Shown here: piece by piece, positions 1-9,505 of the stretch | Position numbering within the stretch: position 1 is the first letter of the stretch | Layout: the number at the start of each line of letters is the position of its first letter | DNA from: Sulfobacillus thermosulfidooxidans DSM 9293 | GTDB lineage: Bacteria; Bacillota; Sulfobacillia; Sulfobacillales; Sulfobacillaceae | Assembly: GCF_900176145.1 (NCBI RefSeq) | Contig: NZ_FWWY01000001.1 | Coordinates: 625,517 to 689,516, forward strand | Direction of reading: 5' to 3' | DNA length: 64,000 bases | Notes under the pieces: generated by a model | Seen by the model: only the letters and a program-made list of their open reading frames with translations | What the model was told of the DNA's origin: nothing | Databases searched by the model: none | Position numbers and translations under genes: made by a program

Positions 1-245
1 AAAAATCCTGTCGTGCGCAATTCCATGTCGAGTTCTGCCCAGCTACTCACGTGATCTTTGATGAGGAATCCATCTTGATATCCCGCATCCAAAAAGCGTT
101 TACGAACGCCTTCAATCCAGCGCCGCGCCCAGTAACTATGATCCCCATGCAAGAGATAACAGGGCGCAAGACTTCCATGTTCCACAATCGCCAACGCTTC
201 CACAATATCCACGGTTCCAATCTCCCCATGCATAAACCCTGTCAT
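1..245 (-). CDS. holA: DNA polymerase III delta subunit, N-terminal part (cut by window edge)
   Basis: The first 81 or so residues of a minus-strand gene that runs off the left edge. The translation contains LAPCYLLHGDHSYW, matching the conserved start of HolA (a strand followed by YLLxGxExY), after which an alpha-helical stretch follows. HolA loads the sliding clamp as part of the clamp-loader complex. The start is placed at ATG 245; ATG 257 and ATG 233 are in frame and none has a strong ribosome binding site. It is divergent from the germination operon. The call rests on a short N-terminus, so it is good but not certain. Confidence 0.72.
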   Translation of the reverse strand, partial: MTGFMHGEIGTVDIVEALAIVEHGSLAPCYLLHGDHSYWARRWIEGVRKRFLDAGYQDGFLIKDHVSSWAELDMELRTTGF

Positions 246-317
246 TAGTGGCCACATTGTACCAAAGAACAAAGACGCAAGAAAAGATCACCCATGCTTC
301 AGGAAGGAGGACAGGGT

Positions 318-2144
318 ATGTGGCCATTTTCTCGGCTTAAACGCCGCATTCATCACACCCCGGCCCCCAAGGCACCGGTTATTGAGGATCATCTGGATGA
401 CAAAAGGCCTTTAAAGACCCCGCCTGGCAGTGAGAAACTTATGGACAACCTGGTGACAACCCAGCAAACATTAGAAGACATTACCGGAGTCGACTTGGGA
501 CTTCTGCAAGATCTTATCACCGAAACCAAAACCTTCGCCAAAGAACTGGAAACCTTAGAAAAAACGGTCAAACAACAAGGGTCTGCCACGCAATCATTAG
601 ATACCTATAATGGCAGTGTTGAAGATGCCTATAACATTTTGCAAAATACGGTGGGACAATCGCCCGATGTCATTATCCGTCGATTCTTTCTCGGTCGAAA
701 GCACCGTGTTCCCGCACTTTTGGTGTTTAATGATGGCTTAGCGGATAACCAGATGGTCGATCAAGATACCATTTTTCTTATGCAGCGTTACCAAAATGCT
801 GAAGAACTCTGGAAGGACGGTCCCAAAATCCATCAATACGTCCATGATTCCATCGTTTCCGTAGGCCACGTGACCGTCGAAAATCGTTGGACCAAGTTGT
901 TGCCGGACATGATGGGCGGTAATACGCTTGTCTTTATCCAAGGCGCTTCCCAAGTCTTAGTGCTCGATACCGTCAAATATCCAGCCCGGGCCATCGAAAC
1001 CCCAGATACGGAACGGGCCGTTAAAGGACCTCAAGAATCCTTTAATGAAGTGGTGCTGACCCAAATGAATTTGATTCGGCGCCGCATTAAAAGTCCCGCG
1101 CTACATTTTGATCCCTTAAGCATCGGATCCTATACCAAAACGGTGGTCATTATTGCCCATATTGAAGGCATCACTAATCCCGAACTGGTCATGTCCGTCA
1201 AACGCCGTTTACGTGGGGTAAAACTGGATGGGTTGCAGTATTCGAACGCGTTGGTCCCCTATCTGACCACCCATCCCCTGTCCTTGTTTCCCCAAGTTAG
1301 GTCTACTGAACGCGTGGATATCATTGTCCGCGATCTCCTTTTAGGGAAAGTGGTTATTTTAGTCGACAATACCCCTTATCCATTGACAGTTCCCTCCACG
1401 TTCATGGACTTTTATCAAACGACGGATGATTATACCGGGAATTTTTGGGAAGCCTCCTTGGAGCGCCTGGTTCGTCTCTTTGGTCTATTCGTGGGGCTTT
1501 TACTTCCGCCGTTTTATGTGGCCTTTGTATCGGTAAATCCCGATTTGCTGCCATTGAAGCTTGTTATCACGATTGCCGGTTCAAGGGAATCAGTCCCATT
1601 TCCGCCCGTGCTAGAAGTGTTAATTATGTGGATTATTGTAGAAGTCTTGCGGGAAGCGGCCATCCGCTTACCCAAAGAACTTTCAACCACGCTCGGTACC
1701 GTCGGCGCTATTGTCGTGGGAACCGCTATTGTCAAAGCCGGTATTGTCGATAGCATCATGATTGTCATCATAACCTTAACGGCACTGGGATTATTCACCT
1801 CTCCTGTCTATGAGATGGCCACCCCATGGCGAATTTTGTTCTGGGTCCTAGTGTTTGCCGCATATTTCTTAGGACTCTATGGCATGGTCCTGGCTATTAT
1901 GATGATCTTGGCCCATTTGACCAGTTTGGAAAATTTTGGTGTGGCCTATTTATCCCCGTTCGGTCCCATGCGTCTTAGAGACCTGCAAGATTCTTGGCTT
2001 CGCTTACCCTTATCGCTTCTCAAGAAGCGGCCAAGCTACCTGCGCCCGGTAAAGACACGCAAAATGGGATCCAATATTCCCAAACCGATGAAAAATCCGC
2101 AACTTTACAGTACACAACAGGATCGGGTTGATGATGACGTTTAG
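318..2144 (+). CDS. gerAA: Spore germination protein, GerA family (A subunit)
   Basis: Receptor A subunit of a Ger-type nutrient germinant receptor, located in the spore inner membrane. It is 608 residues, longer than the usual 480-540. The extra part is a roughly 110-residue charged, helical N-terminus before the conserved soluble domain (DVIIRRFFLG onward). The C-terminal half has several membrane segments and carries the family motif SRESVPFPPVLE. ATG 318 is chosen because AGGAGG lies 7 bases upstream; an in-frame ATG at 294 has no such site. It is first in an A-C-B operon and overlaps gerC. The family is certain; the germinant and exact orthologue (GerA, GerB or GerK type) cannot be told. 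Confidence 0.93.
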   Translation: MWPFSRLKRRIHHTPAPKAPVIEDHLDDKRPLKTPPGSEKLMDNLVTTQQTLEDITGVDLGLLQDLITETKTFAKELETLEKTVKQQGSATQSLDTYNGSVEDAYNILQNTVGQSPDVIIRRFFLGRKHRVPALLVFNDGLADNQMVDQDTIFLMQRYQNAEELWKDGPKIHQYVHDSIVSVGHVTVENRWTKLLPDMMGGNTLVFIQGASQVLVLDTVKYPARAIETPDTERAVKGPQESFNEVVLTQMNLIRRRIKSPALHFDPLSIGSYTKTVVIIAHIEGITNPELVMSVKRRLRGVKLDGLQYSNALVPYLTTHPLSLFPQVRSTERVDIIVRDLLLGKVVILVDNTPYPLTVPSTFMDFYQTTDDYTGNFWEASLERLVRLFGLFVGLLLPPFYVAFVSVNPDLLPLKLVITIAGSRESVPFPPVLEVLIMWIIVEVLREAAIRLPKELSTTLGTVGAIVVGTAIVKAGIVDSIMIVIITLTALGLFTSPVYEMATPWRILFWVLVFAAYFLGLYGMVLAIMMILAHLTSLENFGVAYLSPFGPMRLRDLQDSWLRLPLSLLKKRPSYLRPVKTRKMGSNIPKPMKNPQLYSTQQDRVDDDV

Positions 2145-3267
2145 AAAAGTCCCTGGCTCTTGGAAAAAAGTATTGCTTCTGCTTCTTTTGGGAATTAGTC
2201 TGACAGGATGCTGGGACAACCGGCCTGTCGATTCGCGGGCGTTAGTGTTCACACTGGGATTGGAGCCCAGTTCCAACCCCGAGGAATTCCGGATGCTCTT
2301 TCAGTTTCCCACGCCTCCTGCCATGGCCAAATATTCCAAGGGTTCTGGCGGCAGTTCGCAAACCCCTCCCGTAGCCGATGTGGTAGGTCAGGGCAAAAGC
2401 GTTGCCCAATGCTTTAATGCAGCGCAATCCCAAGTATCTCGGGACTTATACCTGGGGCAAATCCAACTCATTGCCATTTCCACCCATCTTAGCGCTCCCT
2501 TATTAACACGGGCTCTTGAATCCTTGGAACGTATCGGCACATTAGACAAAACACCCTTTTTGTTTGTGACTTCCCAACCACTGGAAAAAGTCGCATCGGT
2601 GGATACCGATCAAGAAGACTTTCCGACGTTGTACTATACGACGCTATTTTCCTGTCAACGGTGTCAAACTGATGCCTTAGGGGTTCGCTTATGGCAATTT
2701 GCCGCCAATGCAGCCACACCCGGGATCGATCCCTCTCTGCCTCAAGTTACCGTAGATGCAAAAACCAAACAAATTGATGTCGATCGCATAGCGCTATACC
2801 AGCATCTGCGTTATGTGGGAACGTTAGACGCCAACCAAACCATGACTTTTGGATTATTAAAGGGAGAAGCACATAAAGTCAGCTTGTTTCTTCCCCGGCA
2901 ACAAGCCACATTAAGAGCTATCCATGGTCCAAGCCATCTCACCGTCAAAGAACGCAACGGCATTGTCTATGCATCGTTTTACCTGAAATTGTATAGCACC
3001 TTAGAAGGCATTAAAACCCAAACCGAGACGGAAGGGCAGCTCGCCGAATTATCTCGTGAAGGCTCGGCTGTTCTCGCGCACCGTTGCCTGGCCTTGTTGC
3101 AAAAAACACAAAAAATGGATGTCGATCCGTTTGGCGTTGGACGGAAGCTTGACTGGCGTTATCCCATGGAATTTACCGCTTTTAAACACTGGCATCAAGA
3201 ATATCCTAAAGTCCATATGAGCGTCCATGTCGATTTGAGAATCGATAAGATGGGAGACATCAAATAA
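2131..3267 (+). CDS. gerAC: Spore germination lipoprotein, GerC family (C subunit)
   Basis: Lipoprotein subunit of the germinant receptor. A basic, hydrophobic signal peptide ends in a lipobox (SLTGC) followed directly by WDNRPVD, the GCWD signature typical of GerAC proteins. The rest is a soluble domain of about 350 residues, a normal family length. ATG 2131 has AGGA about 8 bases upstream; TTG 2128 and ATG 2134 are in-frame alternatives. The 14-base overlap with gerA implies translational coupling. Gene order A-C-B differs from the A-B-C order of the Bacillus subtilis gerA operon. Confidence 0.92.
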   Translation: MMTFRKVPGSWKKVLLLLLLGISLTGCWDNRPVDSRALVFTLGLEPSSNPEEFRMLFQFPTPPAMAKYSKGSGGSSQTPPVADVVGQGKSVAQCFNAAQSQVSRDLYLGQIQLIAISTHLSAPLLTRALESLERIGTLDKTPFLFVTSQPLEKVASVDTDQEDFPTLYYTTLFSCQRCQTDALGVRLWQFAANAATPGIDPSLPQVTVDAKTKQIDVDRIALYQHLRYVGTLDANQTMTFGLLKGEAHKVSLFLPRQQATLRAIHGPSHLTVKERNGIVYASFYLKLYSTLEGIKTQTETEGQLAELSREGSAVLAHRCLALLQKTQKMDVDPFGVGRKLDWRYPMEFTAFKHWHQEYPKVHMSVHVDLRIDKMGDIK

Positions 3268-3322
3268 TACCAAAACATGCGGACTTGGAATGATACGACG
3301 GAAAGAAAGGAGGAATGTCGAC

Positions 3323-4489
3323 ATGGATTTCGGAAAAAGTCAGCGCCTGCCTCGAATTTCGGGTTTGCAGTTTGGAACCGTCGTCACCGCAGGATACATG
3401 GCGATGGGAATTTTTTACTTTCCCCGGGAAATGGTTACCGCCGCAGGACGTGATGCCATTTGGTCTTTTTGGCTCGAAGGTTTGGTGACCTACTTTCTTA
3501 TGCGGTTAACCTTTGCCATGAACCGGCTGGTTCCGAATGAGACCTTGGGCGAATTTGCCCCCAAAATTGTTTCGACACCCATCGGTCTTTTAATCGGGCT
3601 TTACACGGTCGTCTATCATCTAGCGCTCGCTATCGTTGCAGCCGTTTTATTTGGCTATGTCCTCAGCAATATTTTTCTCCCCGATACCCCAGTATGGGGT
3701 GTAACCGGAGCACTCGTTCTTGCTAGCTTGTATATTGCGTCTTTGGGCATTTCTTCGCTCGCTAGAACCCTGCAGTCCGGTTATATTCCTATGGTGCTTT
3801 TGACCATCCTCACCTTAGTGCTGGCTATGGGAGTCATCCGTCATCCTGTCCTGTTGGAACCGCCTGTCAACATTCAAGTCATTCCTATCTTGCAAGGGGC
3901 ATACCGGGAATATTTTCTCTTCATTGGATTTGAAGTCAGCGTCACCCTCTATCCGTTTATTCGTAATGAAGAACGGCGTAAGGGCGAGCGCTTTGCATAT
4001 CTTGGGCTGTTACTGATGGTATTCATTGGCACCATAATGTATGAGGCCACCATGGCGACTTTTGGTCCCGCGTTTATTCCGATTATGCGCTGGCCTGTCG
4101 TCAGCCTCATGCGCATTCTGGCTGTGAATGGCTTCTTCATAAGCAAATGGGGCATGTTAGTCGTGGTGTTATGGACTATTGCCGTGGTCGCCTTTATCGC
4201 TATCCGCCTGTGGTGCTTGGCTCATGATATGGCAGCAATGATTCACTGGCATTCGCGGTATAGTTATCCGACATTTTTACTGATCGGTGCCATTATTATC
4301 TTTGTTTTTTCCATCTGGATTCCCAACGCCAAAATCACCGATTATATTACGCAAACCTTTTTACTACCCCTAGGCTTCTTGTATTTGCTTGGTATTCCTT
4401 TATTAATTTTGACCGTCGCTCATTTTCGCAAACCCACTGTGAGGAAATTACGGCAGAAAACCGAGCCAGAACCGCCCACACCCGGCTAA
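3323..4489 (+). CDS. gerAB: Spore germination protein, GerB family (B subunit, APC-type transporter fold)
   Basis: Integral membrane subunit of the germinant receptor, belonging to the GerAB/ArcD/ProY group of the amino acid-polyamine-organocation superfamily. It is 388 residues with about ten hydrophobic segments and a short charged C-terminus. ATG 3323 is chosen over an upstream ATG at 3290 because AAGGAGG lies 9 bases before it. In the family this subunit is believed to bind the germinant. Its TAA ends one base before the stop of the convergent histidine kinase gene, so no room remains for a terminator between them. Confidence 0.93.
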   Translation: MDFGKSQRLPRISGLQFGTVVTAGYMAMGIFYFPREMVTAAGRDAIWSFWLEGLVTYFLMRLTFAMNRLVPNETLGEFAPKIVSTPIGLLIGLYTVVYHLALAIVAAVLFGYVLSNIFLPDTPVWGVTGALVLASLYIASLGISSLARTLQSGYIPMVLLTILTLVLAMGVIRHPVLLEPPVNIQVIPILQGAYREYFLFIGFEVSVTLYPFIRNEERRKGERFAYLGLLLMVFIGTIMYEATMATFGPAFIPIMRWPVVSLMRILAVNGFFISKWGMLVVVLWTIAVVAFIAIRLWCLAHDMAAMIHWHSRYSYPTFLLIGAIIIFVFSIWIPNAKITDYITQTFLLPLGFLYLLGIPLLILTVAHFRKPTVRKLRQKTEPEPPTPG

Positions 4490-5740
4490 TCAATTGGGTT
4501 CAGGATATGGCAAAATAATGCTCACAGTGGTACCGTCTTGGCGACTGGATGAAATATCAAGACGACCATGATGCGCATCCACCAGTTGTTTTATGATAAA
4601 AAGTCCTAGTCCGTGTCCATCTTGCTTGGTTGTACGCCGTTCTAAAAATAAGGTGCGCATAACCTCATCGGGAATTCCCGGACCATTGTCATGAATCCTG
4701 ATATATTGCCAGGTGTCATCTTGTTCGACAAAAACGGTAATCCGGCCACCCTCTGGCATCGCTTCGGCAGCATTTTTGAAGACATTGATCAATATCTGTT
4801 CAAAACGGTCCGGATCCACATAAATGCGGTCTTCAGGGGAAAACCGCGTTTGGAGCTGCAACGTCTCAGATGTGGTTGTGCGAATAACGGACCATGCCTT
4901 ATCGACTAGCGTGCTCACTAAACACCACTGTTTTTGGATTTCCTGGCTTCTAGACAGCCACATGAGATCGGACGTTAAGCGGGACAGACGATCAATCTCT
5001 CCCATGGCACGCGATAAATATTCCTTCGCGGGTCCTTCGCCAACCTGCATCAGCGCCAATTCCACATAACCGCTTAGCGCTGCCAGGGGATTACGCACCT
5101 CATGCATCATGGCCGAGGCAAACTGCACAGAGATTTTATCTTGCTCAATAAGCCGCTGCGGAACCGCCTCAAAAATCACCCAAGGGTAATGAGTGTGAAT
5201 GCGAATCTCAAAACCCTCTTGAGTCAAGGCAAAAAAGGACTGCTGACCTCTACGGATCACCACGTGCCAAGGAGGCAACCATGCCACCGAATTCCAGCGT
5301 TGTCCCACAATGTTCTCACCTAGAAGCAGGCGCGCATGGTAATTCACCAAAACAAATTGTCCGTCCTGGGCGATGGCAATCCCTGTTTGTAAAAAATCCC
5401 CTGCCAAGCCCGAAAGATTATCGGATACCCATAACAGATAGCCTTCCACAGTGCCCGTGAGGTTGCGAACGGGTTGGCTCTCCACCGTCACGTTCACACC
5501 AGAAGACAAAACGACGGGATCGAGCCGTTGGTATTCTTCTTTTTCGACAACCTGACGAAGTAAAGCCCGTACGGTTTTGCGATTGGCTGAAAACCAGCTG
5601 GCATAACGGTTTCGCCAAACAATGTGACGGCTTGGCGCCACAAACAAGATGGGTAACGGAAGACGATCCAGAACCTCTTTGCCCACAAGAAAGTCATTAG
5701 TAACCTGGATATGGGGCAAAATATGAAACGTATGAGGCAC
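4490..5740 (-). CDS. Soluble PAS-type sensor histidine kinase, sporulation-kinase-like
   Basis: A 416-residue kinase with no membrane segment. Two PAS-like regions (about 20-110 and 110-195) precede a HisKA domain with the phosphoacceptor His213 in MMHEVRNPLAAL, and a HATPase domain with an N-box (NVFKNAAEAM), G1 (DNGPGIPDE) and G2 (GHGLGLF). The layout resembles the soluble KinA/KinE kinases that feed the Spo0 phosphorelay. No response regulator is adjacent, which also fits a phosphorelay input, and a Spo0B homologue lies at 27 kb; that link is inference. It starts with GTG, with AGGAG 10 bases upstream. It converges head-on with the germination operon. Confidence 0.85.
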   Translation of the reverse strand: MPHTFHILPHIQVTNDFLVGKEVLDRLPLPILFVAPSRHIVWRNRYASWFSANRKTVRALLRQVVEKEEYQRLDPVVLSSGVNVTVESQPVRNLTGTVEGYLLWVSDNLSGLAGDFLQTGIAIAQDGQFVLVNYHARLLLGENIVGQRWNSVAWLPPWHVVIRRGQQSFFALTQEGFEIRIHTHYPWVIFEAVPQRLIEQDKISVQFASAMMHEVRNPLAALSGYVELALMQVGEGPAKEYLSRAMGEIDRLSRLTSDLMWLSRSQEIQKQWCLVSTLVDKAWSVIRTTTSETLQLQTRFSPEDRIYVDPDRFEQILINVFKNAAEAMPEGGRITVFVEQDDTWQYIRIHDNGPGIPDEVMRTLFLERRTTKQDGHGLGLFIIKQLVDAHHGRLDISSSRQDGTTVSIILPYPEPN

Positions 5741-5937
5741 GCTGGCGCATCTCCTGTCCTATGGTATCAGATAGAAACCAATTTGATATTCGACGCAAGG
5801 TAAAAAAAGTCCTTCTCTTGCTTCCAAGAAAGTTGTTCGTCAATCATAAACTTCCGAATGCCCGTTAAATAGAGTACGATAGAGAACGTGACATGTACAG
5901 GCGAATAAATTTGGCAGTGGACCCAAGGGGTGACCAT

Positions 5938-7647
5938 ATGGCTGATAATGGAGAAAATCGGGGCGGCTTTCATTACGCGGATATTCTGGTTGGAGCCGTC
6001 ATCATCGCAATTCTTTCCCTCATACTCGCTTGGGCCACCCATGCCCATCATTACCGTCCCGAAACTGGTGGGATCTCACTCGCGTATGCAAAACTTCCTC
6101 TCTATGCCTTATATTCGTGGTTGCGCATGTTCTTTGCCTATCTTCTCTCTATTATATTTACATTTGTTTATGCTTATCAGGCGGCCTATAACAAACGCGC
6201 AGAAAAAATTTTGATTCCCTTATTAGACATATTACAGTCCATACCCGTATTATCGTTTCTTCCGGTAGTCCTATTAGCGTTTATCGCCTTATTTCCGGGT
6301 TCCCGGCTGGGAGTCAATTTGGCCTCGATTTTGCTGATTTTCACCGGACAAGTCTGGAATATGGTCTTCGCTTTTTATCATGGGCTCATTACCATTCCCC
6401 GCGATTTGAGAGAATCAGCGCTATCTTTGAACCTGTCTCCCTGGCAACGCTTTCGCACCCTAGAACTTCCCTATGCCATGGTGGGACTGGTATGGAATTC
6501 CATGATGTCATGGGCCGGCGGTTGGTTCTTTTTGATGGCTGCCGAAATGTTTTCGCTGGGTAATCGCAACTACCAATTACAAGGATTAGGCTCATACCTG
6601 CAAACAGCAGCCAACCAGGGAAATTGGAACAAGGAAATCTGGGGACTGGTTGTATTGATTGCCGTCATTGTGGCCATGGATCAATTGGTCTGGCGTCCCT
6701 TATTAGCCTGGTCGGACAAGTTTAAAATGGAACTGGTTGAAGGAGCGGTCAAACCCCGTTCTGCCGTGTTGATGATACTCCGGCGCTCGATTTTATTGGA
6801 ATGGTTGGGCCAAAAAGTGTTTGCACCCTTGACGGAATGGACCGACCGCCTTTTTAGCCGAACGCTTCCAAAGATCACCCACAAACAACCGGTGGAAAGT
6901 ATCATGGGTCTTTTTCGCTCATTACTTCTGGCCTTTTCGTTGATTGCCCTATTCAGCGCCTTAGAAGGGGCCTTTCACCTCATGGCGCACTGGACATGGT
7001 CACAAGTCCTAATGGTTTTATTAGCGGTAGGAGCCACCCTCTTTCGGGTTATGATGTCCTTACTCATCTCGGTGTTATGGACGGTCCCTGTCGGCGTGTT
7101 CATTGGTTCTCATCCCAAATGGGCACAGGCACTAACACCGATTACCCAAATTGCCGCCTCTGTTCCCGCCACCGCGTTGTTTCCAGGGCTGGTTGCCTTA
7201 TTAATCGGGCTTCATGGCGGTCTTCAAACGGCCTCCATTCTCCTGATGGTGCTAGGGACTCAGTGGTATATTTTGTTTAATGTCATTGCGGGCGCATCGG
7301 CTATTCCCGAAGATTTACGTGAGGCCACTGTGATGTTCCGGTTAAAAGGCTGGCAAGCATGGAAAACATTAATTCTGCCTGCCATCTATCCCTATTTAAT
7401 TACTGGACTCATTACGGCTTCCGGTGGAGCCTGGAATGCGAGTATTGTGGCCGAATATGTGAGCTTTCACAATCGTACCTACACGACCTTTGGTGTCGGT
7501 TCGTTAATTGCTGAAACCTCCCAAAAAGGCCAGTTTTCGCTGCTTTTGCTGGCTACAGGAACCCTCGCATTAACCGTGGTCCTGATTAATCGATTAATTT
7601 GGCGGCCATTATATAACCGAGCTTCGGAACGCTATTCCTTGTCATAA
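5938..7647 (+). CDS. ABC transporter permease, two fused NitT/TauT-type permease domains
   Basis: A 569-residue protein made of two binding-protein-dependent permease domains in tandem (about residues 50-280 and 320-560). Each has its own EAA-type loop for contact with the ATPase: PRDLRESALSLNLSPWQRF in the first half and PEDLREATVMFRLKGWQAW in the second. One polypeptide therefore probably supplies both membrane halves of the importer. ATG 5938 follows AAGGGGTGA; an in-frame ATG at 5893 lacks a binding site. The ATPase gene starts 13 bases downstream. No substrate-binding protein is encoded next to it. By family the substrate could be nitrate, sulfonate, taurine or another small anion or metal; the sequence does not decide. 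Confidence 0.85.
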   Translation: MADNGENRGGFHYADILVGAVIIAILSLILAWATHAHHYRPETGGISLAYAKLPLYALYSWLRMFFAYLLSIIFTFVYAYQAAYNKRAEKILIPLLDILQSIPVLSFLPVVLLAFIALFPGSRLGVNLASILLIFTGQVWNMVFAFYHGLITIPRDLRESALSLNLSPWQRFRTLELPYAMVGLVWNSMMSWAGGWFFLMAAEMFSLGNRNYQLQGLGSYLQTAANQGNWNKEIWGLVVLIAVIVAMDQLVWRPLLAWSDKFKMELVEGAVKPRSAVLMILRRSILLEWLGQKVFAPLTEWTDRLFSRTLPKITHKQPVESIMGLFRSLLLAFSLIALFSALEGAFHLMAHWTWSQVLMVLLAVGATLFRVMMSLLISVLWTVPVGVFIGSHPKWAQALTPITQIAASVPATALFPGLVALLIGLHGGLQTASILLMVLGTQWYILFNVIAGASAIPEDLREATVMFRLKGWQAWKTLILPAIYPYLITGLITASGGAWNASIVAEYVSFHNRTYTTFGVGSLIAETSQKGQFSLLLLATGTLALTVVLINRLIWRPLYNRASERYSLS

Positions 7648-7660
7648 GTGAGGAACGATT

Positions 7661-9034
7661 ATGAATCATGCACCCCATATCGAAAAAAACAGCCTGATTC
7701 GTCTCTTAGGCGTGACCAAGATGTATGAGCAACCCGATAAATACGATATTCTGGTGCTCGACGACATTACCTTGGATATCTATCCCGGGGAATTTGTCGC
7801 CCTCTTAGGACCGTCGGGATCGGGAAAATCCACATTACTCCGCATTATCACCGGGCTCTCCCGTCCGTCCTTTGGCACGGTTTTATACCGGGGACGACCT
7901 GTCACCGGTCCCAATCCCAAAGCCGCCATGGTATTCCAGTCTTTTGCCCTATACCCGTGGTTGACGATTTTACAAAATGTCGAACTTGGTCTGGTCGCTA
8001 AAGGGGAAAATTTAAAGGAACGGCGGGACAAATCCCTAAAACTCCTCGATTTAATTGGGCTTAACGGATACGAGGATGCCTTTCCCAAGGAACTTTCAGG
8101 GGGAATGCGCCAACGTGTGGGATTTGCCCGGGCCCTCGCCGTCGACCCGGAACTTTTGTGTATGGATGAGCCTTTTTCAGCTCTCGATTTTTTGACGGCA
8201 GAAAATCTCCGCTCGGAGCTTCTGGATTTATGGTTGGAATCGAAAATTCCGACAAAAGCCATTTTGATGGTCACTCACGGAATCGAAGAAGCGGTGTTTA
8301 TGGCCGACCGGATTGTGATTTTATCAAAAAATCCCGCACGAATTATTGCGGATTTGCCGGTCCCTCTGCCCTATCCCCGCAACCGCAAATCCCTAGAGTT
8401 CATCGATCTCGTGGACTATGTCTATAAAGTCGTAACGGGACGAGATGATGACAAACGCTCCGATAAAGAATCTGACAATCCAAGCGCCCAAGCCGTCTTG
8501 ACAGACCGCGCCACCTTGCAACCGATTCCCTATGGTCACTTGTCGATGTTAAGCGGCTTGTTAGAATTAGTGGCCGACCGCGGCGGGCAAGACGATTTAT
8601 ATCATTTGGGCTCAGAACTGTTTTTAGAAGTTGATGATTTGTTGCCCGTCACCGAAACCGCAGAACTCTTTCATCTCGCCGATGTCAAAGAAGGAGACCT
8701 AACCTTAACCGATTTGGGCCGCCAATTTGTTGAGGCTGATGTCAATGAGCGTAAGCGGATCATTCGCGAGCAATTACGTGATGTTCCACTTTTTCGGCTT
8801 ATTGACCGCGTTTTGCGCAGTAAAGCTAATCACGCCATGCCGAAAGAATTTTTCAATGACATTCTTGAAGAACATTTTTCCGTAGACGAAGCCGAGCGTC
8901 AGCTGATGACGGCCATTAACTGGGGACGTTTTGCCGATTTATTCCATTATGATACCGATACCGAACTCTTATATCTAGCACAAGACCAGCAAGAACAAGA
9001 TAATAATGGCACAGTTCCGTTACAAGAAAAGTGA
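7661..9034 (+). CDS. ABC transporter ATP-binding protein with C-terminal AAA-associated domain
   Basis: A 457-residue ATPase. The first 240 or so residues form a NitT/TauT-type nucleotide-binding domain with Walker A GPSGSGKST (about 50-58), signature LSGGMRQR, Walker B LLCMDEP and the switch His in VTHG. The remaining 190 residues are a soluble helical extension that looks like the AAA-associated C-terminal domain found on some anion-type importers, probably regulatory. GAGGA lies before ATG 7661. It pairs with the fused permease just upstream. The last gene in the direction of transcription is hsp20, 35 bases on. Confidence 0.87.
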   Translation: MNHAPHIEKNSLIRLLGVTKMYEQPDKYDILVLDDITLDIYPGEFVALLGPSGSGKSTLLRIITGLSRPSFGTVLYRGRPVTGPNPKAAMVFQSFALYPWLTILQNVELGLVAKGENLKERRDKSLKLLDLIGLNGYEDAFPKELSGGMRQRVGFARALAVDPELLCMDEPFSALDFLTAENLRSELLDLWLESKIPTKAILMVTHGIEEAVFMADRIVILSKNPARIIADLPVPLPYPRNRKSLEFIDLVDYVYKVVTGRDDDKRSDKESDNPSAQAVLTDRATLQPIPYGHLSMLSGLLELVADRGGQDDLYHLGSELFLEVDDLLPVTETAELFHLADVKEGDLTLTDLGRQFVEADVNERKRIIREQLRDVPLFRLIDRVLRSKANHAMPKEFFNDILEEHFSVDEAERQLMTAINWGRFADLFHYDTDTELLYLAQDQQEQDNNGTVPLQEK

Positions 9035-9069
9035 GGCATTGGGACATACTCTAATCGGAGGTGATGACT

Positions 9070-9477
9070 ATGCTCATGCGCTGGGATCCTACTGATATCC
9101 AGCACTTCCGCAATGATATGTCCCGCGTCTGGAACCGGATGCGTGACGATTGGAATCTTGATGACACTAAACCGCGCACCCATTTACATCAAATCGAAAA
9201 TGGGTACATGGCGGAATTTGAATTACCGGGGGTCGACCCGGATTTGGTCAATATCGAAGTCGACGAGGAATCCATTAGTGTTAAGGGAACATTTCCTGCC
9301 TCGCCCTTGGAACAAGATAAACGCGAGGGAGAGGAATTTCAAGCCGTGGTGGGTTTTCCCACCGAAATTGATCCTGAATCCGCAGAGGCCGAGTATAAAT
9401 ACGGCTTACTCCGGGTCAAAGTCTATAAGGCCACCGGCCGCCGTAAGAAAATCAGTATTAGCAACGCTGCGCACTAA
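9070..9477 (+). CDS. Small heat shock protein, Hsp20/alpha-crystallin family
   Basis: A 135-residue ATP-independent chaperone that holds unfolding proteins. The alpha-crystallin domain covers about residues 40-130, with ELPGVDPDLVNIEVDEESI and a C-terminal strand YGLLRVKVYKA resembling the conserved GxLxV region. The end lacks a clear I-x-I tail beyond KISISN. ATG 9070 is preferred because GGAGG lies 8 bases upstream; GTG 9061 and ATG 9064 overlap or crowd that site. It may be cotranscribed with the ABC genes. No heat-shock operator was seen upstream. Confidence 0.9.
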   Translation: MLMRWDPTDIQHFRNDMSRVWNRMRDDWNLDDTKPRTHLHQIENGYMAEFELPGVDPDLVNIEVDEESISVKGTFPASPLEQDKREGEEFQAVVGFPTEIDPESAEAEYKYGLLRVKVYKATGRRKKISISNAAH

Positions 9478-9481
9478 ATCC

Positions 9482-9505
9482 ATAAGGGGCCAAAAGGCCC
9501 CTTAT
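9482..9505. terminator. Strong hairpin between convergent genes
   Basis: A perfect 10-base-pair inverted repeat (ATAAGGGGCC / GGCCCCTTAT) with a 4-base loop, placed between the stop of hsp20 and the stop of the minus-strand small membrane protein. Neither strand has a proper T-run, so it may end or protect both transcripts rather than act as a classic intrinsic terminator. Confidence 0.6.

Noticed and set aside
7780-8274. 164-residue minus-strand frame inside the ABC ATPase gene
   Set aside because: Fully antisense to a well-supported gene and shows no motif.
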